Positions 44,901 through 59,900 of a stretch of 64,000 nt of DNA are shown here, piece after piece. Source of the DNA: Emydura subglobosa (lineage: Eukaryota; Chordata; Testudines; Chelidae); NCBI GenBank assembly GCA_007922225.1, contig ML679956.1, positions 79,155,554-79,219,553 on the forward strand, written 5' to 3'. How positions within the stretch are numbered: the first letter of the stretch is position 1; each line of letters opens with the position of its first letter. Position numbers and translations under genes: made by a program. The notes under the pieces are model-generated. The model made no database searches. It worked only from the letters and a program-made list of their open reading frames with translations, and was not told the DNA's origin.

Positions 44901-47900
44901 TATAAGTTCTCCTGTAGTTCCAATAGGACGCAGGACTCTTCACTTCTTGTCCTAACGTGTCGTGTGGTGCGGCTGTACACTGCAAAACTGCGGTTGGCTA
45001 CAGTTAATGGGGAGTGCAGTGAACCTTGTGTATAGAATGCACTGAGATCCTTTGGAAGGTGCCCAGCAAGCTACTAGCAATCAGTTACTGGTGTTGTGCG
45101 TGCAGCTGAATTTACACACCTCTGACCCACAAAATCCGGACCCGCTCATACTGACCAACCACACACACCTGGATGGCCGGGACGAGAGTGAAATAGCCAA
45201 TCAGGATGATCCCAAGCTCCGTGGCCATGTTCTTCATAATAGACCAACTCTCATTGCTCAAACCTAGGGAAACAAAACATGCATAGATAACAGTGTTCAC
45301 TAGGAATTAGAACAGGGGACTGGCGCATAAGACTCCTGGGTTCTAGTCCTGCCTCTATGTGGGACCTTAGAAAAGGCTCTGTCCCTCGGCTTCCCTCCCT
45401 GTAAAATGGGAATAATACACTCAGCTCCAGACAGAAGGTAGCAGAGAAATATTATGCATTATTACTGGAGAGAGGACGCCTCTAAGGTTAAAGAAAATTA
45501 ATTTCCTTTATTCAGCTACCCAGAGAGACCCACCCTTGTAATCTAGGGAGCTCTGGGTCACAGCCACTCCACGAGAATATGGGAGAGCCCCTCACTTCTG
45601 TGAATGGCTCTCTAAAGGGAGCACAACACTGAATAATGCACAAGGGGTCGTGTTAAATTCTTTATATGGGTTTCGGCTGATAACGCGCTCACCCATGAGC
45701 CACTCTGACTGCTTGCCAGGAACCTGACAGAAAGCCACCCTGCACGTGCATTCAATGGAGCAGACTGCACTCGCTTTCCTATTTAATACAGAGACCAAGC
45801 TGCACAGACGATCGGACTATCTCAGCAGGCAGTGCTCCACCTTGAGCTAAGCCGCCTGAGTGCACTGCGTGCTGGCCAGATAGCCCCCATGAGGCACAGT
45901 GCCATCGTTGTAGAACGCCCTGGGGCTGCATGTGGTCTGTAGGCAGCACTTTGGCCATTCATGCTCTGAGAAGACATGGCACCAAAGGTCCATACTACGG
46001 GATGTTGCAGCCTTCCCTGGCCCAGCAATTATTTCACAGCAGCTTCCGTAGCATGGAGGAACCACGGCTGTGTTCCAGGTTCCTAGAGACTAGGCACCCC
46101 TTGATGGGCTTACACAAACTCTTGGGGTTGACAAGCTGCAAGCTGAAGTGGCCATGTTCAGCGTGCAGAACACACAGCTCTCACTCAACAGCATCTTAGC
46201 CCAGGGCTGCTTCACGCCATCTCAGAAGCTAAGAATTACAACCATTCCCCTTTGGGGTCACCCCTTTCAGAGTAAATGGAAATTTCCACCCTTTCCCGGA
46301 GCCAGATGGGTACCTTGTGCAATCCTCAGTTTCACTTCCAGATCGACGGGGGTGGAGACGACCGATTTGGTGAGAACCAGCACATTCTCCAGGCCAATCA
46401 CCACAACCAGGTATGGAAAAATCTCCCTGGGAAAACAGAGTCAAGTGTGAGAAATAACCAGCCAAGAAACAAGGGGGTAACCCGGATTTAAAAGCAACCA
46501 GGTGCCGTTCAGCCTAGTGCAGAGCAGGGATGGGTTGGTTGAGGACTCTCATTCGATACACCAGAGCAGCAGCAGTGGGCCTCTTACACAATGCTATTCT
46601 GGGACCAGGCGAGAGGTTGTGTAGAGTCTGGTCAGACAGATGGTAACATTTCTACAATGTTGATTGTGCTGCTACAGACTGGCCATCACATGTCATCCTT
46701 ACATTAGATGATTAGCTCCCCAGGCAGGGACAGCGTCCTTCTGTTGGTCTGTACAGCACCTAGCACACGGGGCCCTCACGCAGGTTAAGAGCTTTGAGTG
46801 CTACAGCAATAAGGTTAATAACAAACAGCCAGTAAATGAATATTAGCAAGTTGGGGAGGGCTCAGACCCTGGCACTGACACTAACCCTACTGATAAAGCC
46901 AAGGCAATCTTTATACTGATCAAACCATTGCAGAGAGAGTCAAGGGGCTAAAGGAAATGAGGGGATGGAAGGGGGCGGGGCAGAGTCAGGTGCCCATGGG
47001 GAGCGGGCTCCTCACCCTACAGTCACTACTACGAAGACTCAGCCCTGCTCCGATCTTAGTCGCTGTGGGGGACCTGCCCCAAAGGATGCAGGACGCCTGG
47101 AGCGAAGGGGGAAGCCTTGCCTGTGCAGGACAGTGCAAAGCAGAGGGAGGCAGGTGACAGAGGAAAGCTGACTGGCCCTACTGTACAGTAGGGAGCGTCA
47201 AAAGAGGGGAGTGCCAGCGGGACGGGATCTGAAGGCCCAGCAGTGGGTTTCCCACCCATACCTTCCTTCCGCTGAACCAAATCCCTTCAGCCTGTCTGAT
47301 TCCACCCTTCGCTGATCAGGCAGTTCTGCTGAGCTCCCATGGCTGGGGAGACTGAAGTCTTCTAATCACAGACCAGCTGTAGCTGGCGTTGCACTAGGAC
47401 AAGCCTCCATGACTCACCCTGCTGCTGAGTCTCCCTGCTGCACCAGAGGGGTCCTGTCTCGCGGTACCAGGGAGCCTCAGTCATAACTGGGCCTCCCTGC
47501 TGAGAGTGTCAGCTACCACCCCTGGGAGATAGGTGTTCAGCAACATGGACACCCACTCGCTGTGAACTGCAGCGCTCACCCCTCATTTCCCACAGTGAGC
47601 GCAGGCCGTTGGTCACTGGCCTGGCTGGGAGCTAATGACCTAGAGGTGAAAGGCTCCATGGCCCAGGAGCCTGCCAGGCCCCCTTGCAGCCTTTCTAAAG
47701 GACAGCAACATCATGAAAATGCGGGTCCTGACCCAGCCCCAGTGTGAGCAGTAACGATCGGCCTGTCTAGTGAGGAAAGAAACTAGCCTCTGGGAAGGTT
47801 TCTCTCTTCCCCTCTGCACTAAGCTACCTAAACAGCTGCGGTCCTGCATACTGGTCTGTGAACAGACGGGGCAGCACAAGGAAGCACTGAGACAACATTG

Positions 47901-50900
47901 ATCAGCAGGAGAGGCAGTGGTCTCTGCGCACCAGCACCCTGCCCATTGTCAAGGGTTTTCTAGGCAGCATGGCAGGGGGAATTTGGGGGTGGACTTGAAG
48001 GACAGTGAGTTAGTTTTTCCAAAACAAGACTTTCCCTGGCCCCAACGGGGCTCCGGTCACAGCCAGCAGCTCAGCGATCTCACTCAGCGGATCCGTTAAG
48101 CAAACATGGCAAGATGAAGCAGCAACGGCTCCTTTTCCAAACAAGAGCAAAGCCACAAGCCTCTTCCGGGCTGCCCGGCGCTGGCTGCTCTCGCACAAGC
48201 TGCTGGCAGGCAAATGGGAGTGGGAGAGTGAAGCAAGCAAGGCGACTGAGCTCCCAGGCACCAGTGGTGTGATCCAAATGGCCCCAGCCCGCTGGCCAAT
48301 GAGCTATGCCAGGAGAGGGGCCACTGCACTCACACCAGACTCAGCTGATAGAGCCGCAGGGGCACGCCTGTAGTGTGACGGTCACTGTGTGGGAATCACA
48401 CAAGCACTGGTTCATGTCCCCTCAATGGTTGCATAAGAAAGTGATGCAAGTATTAAAGGGGGGAAGGGCGCTTGGTGTCCATAATCCTCTCTCGATCATG
48501 ACATAGCTAGCTAATGCAGGGTGGGGGAAAGGGTTATATAAACACATTTCCTCTAGTGAGTTCTGTCCTCCCACACTGATTAACAATCCAAACTGTTCCC
48601 AGTCTGCCACACAGATATCCCCCTTGGTTAGCACCCCCAATGTAAAGCCACGGCCTCCATCTCAAGCGGTACCTCCACTCTGCAGCCAGGCCCCCGGAAG
48701 GCTGCAAATTGGTGGCAGCCTCATTTAAATTGAAACGTGCAGATTTTACTGCATTATTTGGAAAGCAAAGAACAAATGCCCTCAGCTCCTGTGTTATTCA
48801 GCTTTCCAGTAAATACCATTTACTCTATGCTGTCCCCACATTTGCTATTTCTTAATGTGCTGCAGTTTTGCATCAACAACACAACTCCATCACAAAGATG
48901 GCGAAGAGGAAGCCAAAAATTGCAGCAGTTGAGTAGGGATAGCTGGGTTAGCCCACCTGGAAAGGGGTGGGAAGCAGGGTGGGATTGTGGGAGAAGCAAA
49001 TCTGCGGGGGGTTTCTGCTAAAATGATCACCAGTCAAATAGCAAACACTGGCAATATTTAACAGTTACCATTGTCAGCGCTTCAGAGTCAACAACTAATT
49101 GAAATGACCGGGGCAGTTCACAGCTCTCCGAGCCCTTGTTTCAAGTTGCCTGAAGATTTCACTCCCTCGATTAAATTCAGATCACGTTTTTATGGTTATC
49201 ATCACCACCATGAGGGCTAGAAATATCTTTTGTTTATTTAAAGATCTGATTCTAGAGTAGGCGTTGTGGTTGGAGGTGGATTCCATGGCAAATTCCATGT
49301 CTGGAGAATCACAAACTACATGCAGCCTTGCAGATAACAAAAGGAAGAGGACAGGAGAGGGAAAGGGCTTGGAAAATGGCTGTATTAACATTTTCTCTCT
49401 TAATATTTGTAACATGACCGGGGGAAATATTAATCTGAATTGGCACAGATCCCTAAAACATCCCTCTCAAACTGTCTATAGAGCCTGCTCTGGATGCTCT
49501 GGGTAGTTACAGAGCGGTATCTGTTTAGAATTCTGCAGTCATACCACCTCGGGCTGTGGTCTTGACAGCTCTCACAAGCTAAGCCGGGTCAGTTCTGGGA
49601 CAGGAGACCTCCCAGGAGGAAAGCTATCGGAAATGCTGTTGGGGATTCAGTAGGGGGTACTCATTCCTCAGACTCTGGACTAGACAGTTACCCTACCTAC
49701 CATGTAGTTACAGATGCTGTTTTCAGATAAGTCCTAGATCCTAACCATTCATGGTTTGTCTTAAAGGTCTCACAGCATTTTTTCAACAGATATGTTAGCC
49801 TTGGTATCCTGGCCTAATTCAAACGTGAGCAATTATATGCTGCCTGCCTACAGTCCCTTTGTAATTCCAGCTGGATACAGTACTTTCTTCACTTCCTGTC
49901 CAAAGCTGCCATGTAGGAATTGCATTTCACTGGTGGAACAAATACAAATACACACAGAGATCACTTCTGGGTAACTTCCTGTCTAAGAGATCACCTCAAG
50001 AATCCTCCAATCTAGCAAGTACAGCTCTGCTCCATCTTTATTAAAAGATACTGCCAGTAAGCAACCAAATTTTGTCAGTTCCCTGAGTGGTCATTCAAGA
50101 CACGGGGCTGTGTGTGAGAAAAGCACGATGAGATCCTGCGGGATGGAAGGTGCTATAGAGAGTGAGTGACAGAGGAGAGAAGTCCGCTGTGTGGCAGCCG
50201 TGTGACAGAACTTAACTAGCCAGTGTTTGTTGTGTGGATTCTGGACTAAACCTTCAAGCTCATCAGTAGGTAGTGGAGATAGGAGAGGCAAAACTCATCA
50301 GCCATGTCCTTCTTAACCAGCAGCTTCCACTGCTGATACTAACTGATCACCCTGCTACAGGCTCTGAGATGATCACTGATTTATAGAGCTATAAGAACTT
50401 TTAATATTGTAAATGATTAAGAATTTAAAATGCAAGGAGATACCAGCTTTTCTTGAAACAGTGGCTGTGTTTGTGCTGCACAAACACAATCTGTTTGTCT
50501 CCTACAACCAAACCATAAAAACACAACAAGTTCAACAGTCCCCATCTGTGCTGAGACACTGCAAAGGATACTGCTGCTACTGTCTGCCACAACGAGGCAA
50601 ACACTGAGGAAGGATCGAAACAGGAACACGGCTGAGAAGTGGGGGGAAGTGCCATGCTTATCCATCTATTGAGTCATTTGTCCCGAGCTCAGCACCTTGA
50701 TGTCAGAAGGTGCTACATTAGGTCCTGATCCATCACCTAAAGGAGTCAATGGAAACACTCCCACTGCTTACTGGTTTATCGAAAACATTCAGGGAGATGC
50801 CCAGCGATTAGAGCAAGGGGATCCCAGACTGTCCTCCCAGCTTTGCCAATGACTCTTTCGTACACCTGAGGCATGTCATTGCACCTCCCTGTGCTTTGGT

Positions 50901-53900
50901 TTTCTCCCCGTAAAGCAGAGACAATGCTTCCCTCCTACAATTATTCCAGTTCATTAATATTTGTAATGTGCCATCAGATCCTCAGATGAAAGTTGCCGCA
51001 GAAGGGCAAAGGTGCAGCTAATCTAGGGCTGGTATATAGAATCCTAGAATCCACGCACTGACCTCTAAACACCATGCTTCATGACGGTAATGCCTAAAAT
51101 CAACAGGAGAGAGACCTAGAGTAAGTAAAGGCTCTACTAAAACCCTCGCCTCCAGTAACCCTGCTGCAGAAAAGGTCACATGAAAGCTTGATCAAACAGA
51201 CCGGTCTGACATGGCATCCTGAAGCTGGCCAAACTGAGGCTCCAGCAGACTGCCAGAGGGTGCAGGTTCCCCTGAGGACACCTCGCCACCCGTCCTGCAA
51301 AGCTAAACCTCAGGTACCGGCAGGAAGAGAACCCCAGCAGATGGCAAGGGTCCATGGGACACAGGGAGAGAGGTGATCTCTCAGGTAGCTGGCACCTGGC
51401 CCACCCCTGGCCTATCAGCACTGCTTCCTTCTTATCCAGGCCAAGCCAGCTTGTTCCCATCATGTCCCCATCTGTGACAGGTGCTGGGAAAGGAGCACCA
51501 GCACTTAATGAAATGAGGAGAGATCCTAGTGCCTTTCAGATACTGAAGGGTCTAAGTGCCTCACTATTTCCCTAGCGGCTCTCTGCACATGGGAGACAAG
51601 ATGGAACCTGTGGGACTGCTCCCTGTGAGACCCCTTGCAGAGAGATGTGTTCTGTGCCCATGACCTCCCTCTGGGATCTGTCCGCGGAGAAATTAACCTG
51701 CAGAAGGACCCTGCCTACCCATTCCACAAGAGGCCAACAAAGCCATCCTGGTCCGTGATATCAGGGGCTGCCACCAGACCCAACAACATGGGTTACGTGT
51801 CCCCACCGCAGGAAGGCTCCGTCCTCCGTCCCTTGCAATCCGGTCTCTTTGGTAAACCTACATATGAAACAGACTGCAGGGGCCAAGGGCAGGCCAGGTG
51901 TCAAGAGGTGCCTGGGGCTGCTCCAGCACAAAGAAAAGGTTCAAGGTTGTTAGCACCAAGAGCAAAGCAGCAGAAATGAGTTCTGAATGCAGTGAGGTCC
52001 GTGCGCCTTCTTAGCTTTTATGGGAGGGAGTTGCTCAGTCTAGAACTGGCTCCTGAGAAAGTTCTGTCTCCGGCCCTCACCGGCCTCCCCCGTTGCTGGC
52101 AGCTTCACTGTCCCAGGGGAATGCAGCTGGCGGGGGGAGGCTGTGATGGAGGGAGAGGCAATCTCTTAAGTACCTAAGGGTGGGCTTTGACAGAGATCTC
52201 GACCTGGGCACTGTGTTCAATGGGAAGCCAGTATAGAGAGCCAGCACCAGGGTGATGCGCTCACAGGGGCCTGTGTTACTTAGCAGGAAGGCTGCTGAGC
52301 TTTGTGCCAGGTGGAGCTTTTCCGGAGCGTGCAGCTTCTTACCTACCTACAGCAAAGTGCAGTAATTAAAGCTGGAGGTCACCAATGACTGGATCACAAC
52401 ACGCATGGATACACCCGCCTTCCCCCCCAGGAAGAGTTAATAATCCACACAGTAATGGTCCCAAAGCCTCCCTACCAGTTCTCATCAGCCATGAGCACCA
52501 GGCTCCTCCAACCTCACTGAGCAAAACACAGAGAACCCCAGCCAAAGAAAGCAAAGACACACAGCCTCCTGCCCTGGGCATCGGCCTGATTCAGAGCGGC
52601 TTTCCTCCCACCGACATGCTAGCCTTGGTGACTGGAGGAGGAAGGGGCAAGGAAGGCGCTGTCTTAGGTGCCAAGCTGCTGATGCTAAGGGAGAAAAGAC
52701 TGTCACAATATTTCACTCAATTGTCAGCAGAGAGGTGTGGCGGATGTGCAGCAAAATATCCCAGAGAGGCCTGGAGCGGTCAGGCCCATCAGTGTCTTGG
52801 GGAAGCAGGGCCACACAACATGGAAAGTGATTGGCCAATGAGATGGGCATGGTTAGAAAATCCTAGATCCTGGACACAAGGGGCTAAGTAGCTGGCATGG
52901 GACAAGTCAGCACCCACCCTCCCTTCCTCCCTTCTTGTAGCAGGAGACCCTTATTTCTGGATACCTACCCTCCGTTGAGAGTAGGCGTCAGGCCAAACAG
53001 CGTACACAGACCCACCGACATGAGCAGAGAGCTGAGCACCGTCACAACCGCCGCCAGCGCCAGGCCCCATTTTGATTTCACCATGTCAATCTTTCCTGCC
53101 AGAGAGAACACGAGGCCCTCAGCACCAAGGGAAAGCCAGTGCCAACTCCCCAGTCACGGGGAGCGGATCCAGTTGCCCATTCACTGCACCAGGCAGCACG
53201 CTAGCCTGAGGCCCAGGGACGGGAGTGGTGGGCTCCTAGCTGATGACTGCATAGCAACACCATACTAGAGTGCATGCTCCAGCCAAAGGACCCAGCAGAG
53301 GAGAGCAATGCAGGGGTGGGTGGCAGACTCTCACTCCAGCTGCAGGATTGTCCGGGGCACGTGTGAAAGGATCTTAAGTACCCTCAGAACAGGGGTAAGT
53401 CCTGACGGCACAAACGCAGACTGTACCTGAAATCATTCTGGCCGTGGGCTGGTCCCCCAGGAGAAGTGGAGCTTGTGCCATCACTTGGGACATTTAAAAC
53501 TGAACAGGTCAGAGCCGCATAGGGAACCCTGCACTGGCTCAGGGAATGAATCAGCTGAAACCTACCGGGGCCTCTTCCCCTTTATGTCCCAGTGGGATTT
53601 CAGCTTCACCTGGCTGCAGGAGAGATATGAGACTGCAGCACTGAAGACTAGGTCCTTTGCCCTCCCTGCATGTGGAGGCAGGGTGTCTTGAGCCATCAGA
53701 CCCCGGGGCCCCCCTTGGCTGGGGCGCTCGCCGCCACCCCTCCTCCCCACAAACCTACGTGTGGAGAAGTAGATGTAAGCGAAGAGGATGATGTAGGTGG
53801 TGACGAGGGGGATCAGCTCAGCGATGCCGATCTCTTCCTTGAAGTGGACGTGAACGACGTGCTCCTCCCGCAGGGTGCAGTTGGGGCTAGGATGCAGCAG

Positions 53901-56900
53901 CTTGAGACGGGAACGGAGGCTGGTGAGGAACCTGCCGCGGGAGAAAGGCAGAAGGACGTGATCTGGCGCTACACTGTACACCTTACACATCACACGGAAC
54001 AGCGCCTAGTGGCTGCAGCCAGCTGGGAACACGGCTCTGTAGGTGTATACGAGGCTCGCTCCCAGACCTGAATGCCAGCTGCGTGTGTTTGGGTTTTGGA
54101 CCTTGTTCCTCGCCGGCATATCGCGAAGGTCCCAGGAGACCTACAGCGTTCCTGCGGAGGGTTCAGAGAGGGGCACTGCAAGACCTCACCAAAAGCGTGT
54201 AGAGAAGGGGGCTGGGGTTTATTCTTGCCCTCACTAAGAACTCTGGCTCTGGTGCGCACTGCAGGTTCAAACGTGTTTACTGCAGCAGGTGTTAGTTAAG
54301 TGCTGCTGCTGCATGATGCTAATGGACAGTGGTGGAGGTTTCTCTCCCCAGTGCGCAGCATGGGCGGCAGCAGGGCAAACTTCCACTGCCCGGCCTGCCA
54401 GTGCCTCTTGGGCTGCACTGGGGGAGCGACTTGGAGGAGGGAAAGGGGCATTTGCTCTCCACTCCCATTCAGTCCATGCTCTCTCTGCCGAGACTGCCAA
54501 CCAGGACCAGTCAGTGCCTGCTGGGATGGTGCTCACTGGGATGCAGAAACCCATTCACCAGTAACTGGACTGAAGCCAACTCCACTGGCCAAACGGCCAC
54601 CGTCAGCAGGGCAACGACTTCCGCTTACTACAAATACGTGTTGCAAAGGTGACTGTGACTGTGGGCAGGTGCAGCCATCAGCAGAAGAACTGGGGTGGCA
54701 GGGGTGGCTCCTGGGTGTGCCAGGTTTTTTTGAAGTGACAGTACTGTGCGTCCAGTGGAGGCAGACAGCTTTACACTGACGATAACACTCTGTGCTTCTA
54801 CAGCGCCCTTCCTGAGGATCTCAACGTACCCTGCACGGCTCTACCCAAAAGAGTGAAAAAGATGGTTACTTACCTGTAACTGTTGTTCTTCGAGACATGT
54901 TGCTCATGTCCATTCCAAGCAGGTGTGTGCACGCCCCGTGCACAGTTCGCTGGAAAGTTTTCCCTCAGAAATACCCGTAGGGTTGGCTCTAATGCCCCCT
55001 GGAATCGCACATCTATGGCGCTCTATTTAGGGGCTTGCCGACCCTCCTGTCCCTCAGCTCCTTCTTGCCGGATGGCTCCGACAGAGGGGTAGGTGGGTGG
55101 ATCTTGGAATGGACATGAGCAACACACCTCGAAGAACACCAGTTACAGGTAAGTAACCGTCTTTTCTTCTTCGAGTGCTTGCTCATGTCCATTCCAAGCA
55201 GGTGATTCCCCAGCTAGACTTAGGTGGTGGGGCCGGAGCTCAGAGAACTGTGGACTGGAGAACTACTCTACCAAATGCAGTGTCGTCTCTGGCTTGCTCG
55301 GTGATTGCATAATGAGCTGCGAAAGTACAGATAGTGGACCACGTAGCTGCTCTGCAGATGTCTTGAATCGGAACTTGAGCCAGATAAGGTGCTGATGAGG
55401 CTTGGGCTCTCATCGAATGGGCTTTTAGCTTTGGGTCCGGCACTTTTGCTAATTCATAACAGGCTCTGATGCACGACGCAATCCATGAGGAAATTCTCTG
55501 GGAGGAAACCGGAAGAGCTTTCGTCCTTTCCACCAGGGCCACGAAGAGCTGGGTGGTTTTCCTGAATGGTTTGGTTCTTTCTATATAGAAAGCCAACACC
55601 GTCCTAACATCCAGAAAGTAGAGTCTACATTCGCGGTCATTGATATGTGGGTTAGGATAGAACAGCGGAAGGAAGATATCCTGACTTACGTGGAGATGGG
55701 ACACCACCTTCGGCAGGAATTCTAGGTGGGGACATTGTTGAACTTTGTCTTTAAAAAATACAGTGTACGGCGGCTGGATGCCCGCGCAAAGAACCTTATC
55801 CACTTGGATAGACAGCCATCCACAAGGACAACCTTTCTACTGCCCAGGAGCACCTCCCTTACCCGTTCCGAGCATGAAAGTTCCATGGGATTTAACCATG
55901 GAGCTTCCAGGCTGTGAGGTGAAGGGATCCGAGGCTGGGATGGAGCAAAGTCCTGCAAGATGAGGTCTGGGAGCAGGGCAGGGTGATTTGATTCTCCACT
56001 GAGAGGCTGAGTAGCAAGGTGTACCAGGGTTGTCGAGGCCCAGCCAGGGCTATGAGGATCACTGACACCCTGTCCCGATTGATCTTCAGCAGGACCCTGA
56101 GAATAAGCAGGGACAACGGAAAGGCATAGAATAACTGGCCAGTCCACTGGATGAGGAAGGCATCCGCTATCGACCCTAGGCTGTGTTTCTGAAAAGAGCA
56201 AAACTGCAGGCTTTTCCTGTTGACCCTTGTGCCAAACAGGTCAGCAACCTGGGGAATTCCCCACTTCTGGAAGATGGTGTTCAACACGTCCAAACAGATG
56301 GACCATTTGAACGTGAGAAAAGATCTGCTGAGGTTGTTTGCCAATGTATTCTGGGCCCCTGGAAGGTACGAGGCCTCTAGGTGTATCGATCAAGCGATGC
56401 AGAAGTCCCAAAGTCCTCTCGACACATGGGAGAGGAGCGAGCTCCACCTTGTCTGTTGATATAAAACATTGCGGACATGTTGTCTGTGAGGACTGATACC
56501 ACCTTGCCTTCCAGATGCTCGTGGAAGGCCTGACAGGCGAGACGTACTGCTCTCAGCTCTCTCACGTTGATATGAAGTAGGATCTCTGACTGGGACCAAA
56601 TACCCTGTGTTCGTAACTGCCCCAAGTGGGCTCCCCAACCCAACACTGAGGCATCCATCACCAGGCGCACCGATGGCTGAGGAGCCGAGAAGGGAACCCC
56701 CACATAAATGTTGTTTGGGTTGCACCACCAGGTCAGAGACTCCAACACCAGTGGAGGAGAAACTATGATGTCCATATTGTGACAAGATGGCCGGTACACT
56801 GTTGCCAACCAGCTCTGCAGAGGTCTGAGGCACAATCTTGCATGCCGTACAACATACGTGCATGCTGCCAGGTGTCCTAAAAATTTCAGGCAGTTCCGGG

Positions 56901-59900
56901 CCGTCGTCTGTGAGTACAGTCTCAAGTCCTCTACAAGGGCCCGCAGTGCATGAAAGCGGGATTCTGGAAGGGAGGCTCTGGCTAGATCTGCATCCAGCAT
57001 TTCTCTGATAAACTCTATACATCTGGTGGGGATCAGTGTCGATTTTGGGACATTGAGAATAAGTCCCAACCTGTTGAACGTGTCCCTGATGAAAGTCATG
57101 TGCACCTCTACCTGAGCCCTGGTTTGACCCTTGATTAACCAGTCTTTGAGGTAGGGAAACACTTGCACTCCTTTCCTCCTCAGGAAAGCTGCTACCACCG
57201 CCATGCATTTGGTGAAGACGTGGGGAGCCGCTGAGAGGCCGAAGAGGAGGACAGTGAACTTGTAGTGCACTTGACCGACGATGAACAGAAGGAATTTCCT
57301 GTGGCCCAGAAAAACAGCCACGTGGAAGTATGCATCTTTCAAGTCGAGGGCGGTGTACCAATCACCCGGATCCAGAGAAGGGATAATTGAGGCAAGGGTA
57401 ACCACATTCAAAATCTCAACTTCTTCATGTACTTGTTGAGGTTCTGGAGGTCGAGGATAGGGTGGTGTCCTCCCTTGGTCTCCGGGATTAGGAAATACCA
57501 GGAGTAAAACTCCTTCCCTCTGAGATCCCGAGGGACCTCTTCCATCACTCCGACATCCAGGAGCGCCTGCACCTCCTTCTGCAGGAGTTGCTCATGAGAG
57601 GGGTCCTTGAAGAGGGAGAGGGAAGGGGAGGGTGGGTAGAAGGGCGGGTGAGAGGAAAATTGGAGAAAATATCCCAGTTTCACAGTGCGAAGGACCCACT
57701 GATCTGATGTGATTTGGGACCAGGCACTGTGAAAATTGGATAAACGGCGTGAAAACAATAGGGGTGAATCCGGGGAAGTGAATGCTACGCTGTCCTCCGG
57801 CACACTCAGAAGTTCTGTTTGTTTCCCAAGGACTGCCATGGGCGGCCGCAGCTCCTGTTGGAGGAGAGATTTCGAGGCCTACGCCTGTTGTTGTTTCTAC
57901 CCCCTCGGCAGTTTGTGTCCTGTCTGGATGGCCCCTGGTAGAAATGAGGCAAAGGCTGTGGCCTAAAGGGTCTCCTCTGTGGTGCTGGCATGTGAAGCCC
58001 CAAGGACTTTAGGGTGGCCTGCAAGTCCTTCAGACTGTGCAATTTGTCGCCCATCTGAGAGGAGAACAGGGCTGGGCCCTCAAATGGGAGGTCTTGGATG
58101 GTAGTTTGAACCTCCTGAGGCAACCCTGAAGCCTGGAGCCAAGAACTTTGTCTCATCATTACCCCAGACGACATAGTTCTGGCAGCCGCGTCCGTACTGT
58201 CCAGTGCTGCCTGGAGCAAAGTCTATGAGACAGCCTTTCCCTCTCTAACATACCCCTCAAACTCAGTCTTGGAGTCGAGGGGTAGGGTGTCCCCAAATTT
58301 CTCCACAGAGAGCCAAAAATTAAAAGCATATTTGCTAAGGATAGCTTGTTGGTTTGCTATCCTAAGCTGGAGCCCCCGGGTGGAATAAACTTTCCTGCCG
58401 AAGAGGTCCAGCTTCTTGACCTCTTTTGCTTTAGGGGTGGGCCCCTGTTGCCCCTGATGCTCTTTCATTTGCCGCCGCCACCAGCGATCCAGGAGGTGGA
58501 TGGGTAAAGAAATGCTCGTGCCCCTTTGAGGGGAGGAAATATTTCCTCTCCACTCGTTTGGCCATTGGGGCCTTGGAGGCAGGGGTCTGCCACAGGGCCG
58601 CAGTATTGTCCTCAATAGTTGTTATGAGGGGACAAGACACCCTGGAAGGCCCCTACAGTGCTAGGATATCCACCCTGGGGTCCCCTCCCTCGGTGATCTC
58701 CTCAGCCTGAAAGCCCATGTTCCTAGAGACTCTGTGGTGCAGTTCTTGATGTGCCCTACTGTCGTCTGGAACTGGCGCAGGCTGGGCCCCTGCGACTGCC
58801 TCATCCGGTGACGAGGATGAAGATGCTTTGACCCTTGGGTCTTGCACAGCTGACGGGTCCTGCACCAGCTCATCATCTTCGGTGCCTGGATCACGAGCAA
58901 TGTCGGCCCCGGTGCCAGGGTCTGAGCTCTCTACGGCACCGCGCGATGCACTCGCTGCCAAATGGGAAGGTCTGCTCCTTGTAGCCGAAGCTAGCGAGTG
59001 GGACCTCGGGGAAGGGGACCTTTGGGCCTGGTGGTACGCTCAAGGTGTCCAAAACAGCCACTGAGATGAGATCTGCCCACGGCACCGCCAACGGTTGCAC
59101 TTCCTGCGCTGCCGGAGCGTGCCCCCATTGCTTGCTGTGGTGCCGGCTTTGACTTCGCCTCCGAGTCTGACGAGAATTGTTCGCTCCTCGGCGACCACGG
59201 AGGGGCATTGCCACACCGTGCCAGTGACCAGTGCCATGGTGATCTCGACCTCAGCATCAAGGCCGGCTTGCCCCGGGACGGTACCGTGGGTCTCTTCGGT
59301 ACCGGCTCATGTTGCCGAGGGTGGGCAGGCAGAGGCGGCTGGGGCGCTGGAACTGTCTCCTCAATAAGGTCTCTGGCCGCCTTGGAAGTCTCTGAAGTGG
59401 AGGGAAGTTGAATGTCCTCCTCCTCCTTCCTATCCCCCGGCGAGGAGAGCACTAGTGCCGGACTCAACAAGGCCCTCCTCTGGCCCGGAGTCAACGGCGC
59501 TGAGGTCGAAGACTGTGGGCTCCGGTGTCCTGCTGCGGGACGCATCTTTGCCGCCTCCCCTGGCTTGGACGTGGGTGTCGGAGACTGCCCTCTACCCTCG
59601 CTCCTTCTCTGCAGCGCCAGGGAGTGTGAGTGGTGCCGCTTCTCCAGCCGAGCCGTGTCTCTCGGTGCCGAGATCCCTTCTGCGTCGGGGAGGCCTGTTG
59701 GTGCTGGGGCTGCTTTGGTGTCGACTCCTTCGATGCCGTGGTCTTTGCCGAGGCTGGAGCACTGTGCACCGACGCCGATGAACCGCTCTCTGCTCTGCAG
59801 TCGGAGAGCGGCCTCCACGAGACAAAACTTTTAAGCTCTGACTGCACTCCTTCTGAGTCCTTGGCTTGAAACCTTCGCAGAACTTACACTTGTCCCTTAA

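Larger units (their letters stand above)
46427..52968 (-). other. SCAP intron between the TM4 and TM3 exons
   Basis: 6.5 kb. Contains the 46735 tail, the 5S-headed SINE at 49530, a tRNA-SINE at 50790 and an old repeat near 52190. The rest shows no recognised feature. Confidence 0.6.

Noticed and set aside
49530..49640. A functional 5S rRNA gene
   Set aside because: Too diverged, and joined to a SINE tail.
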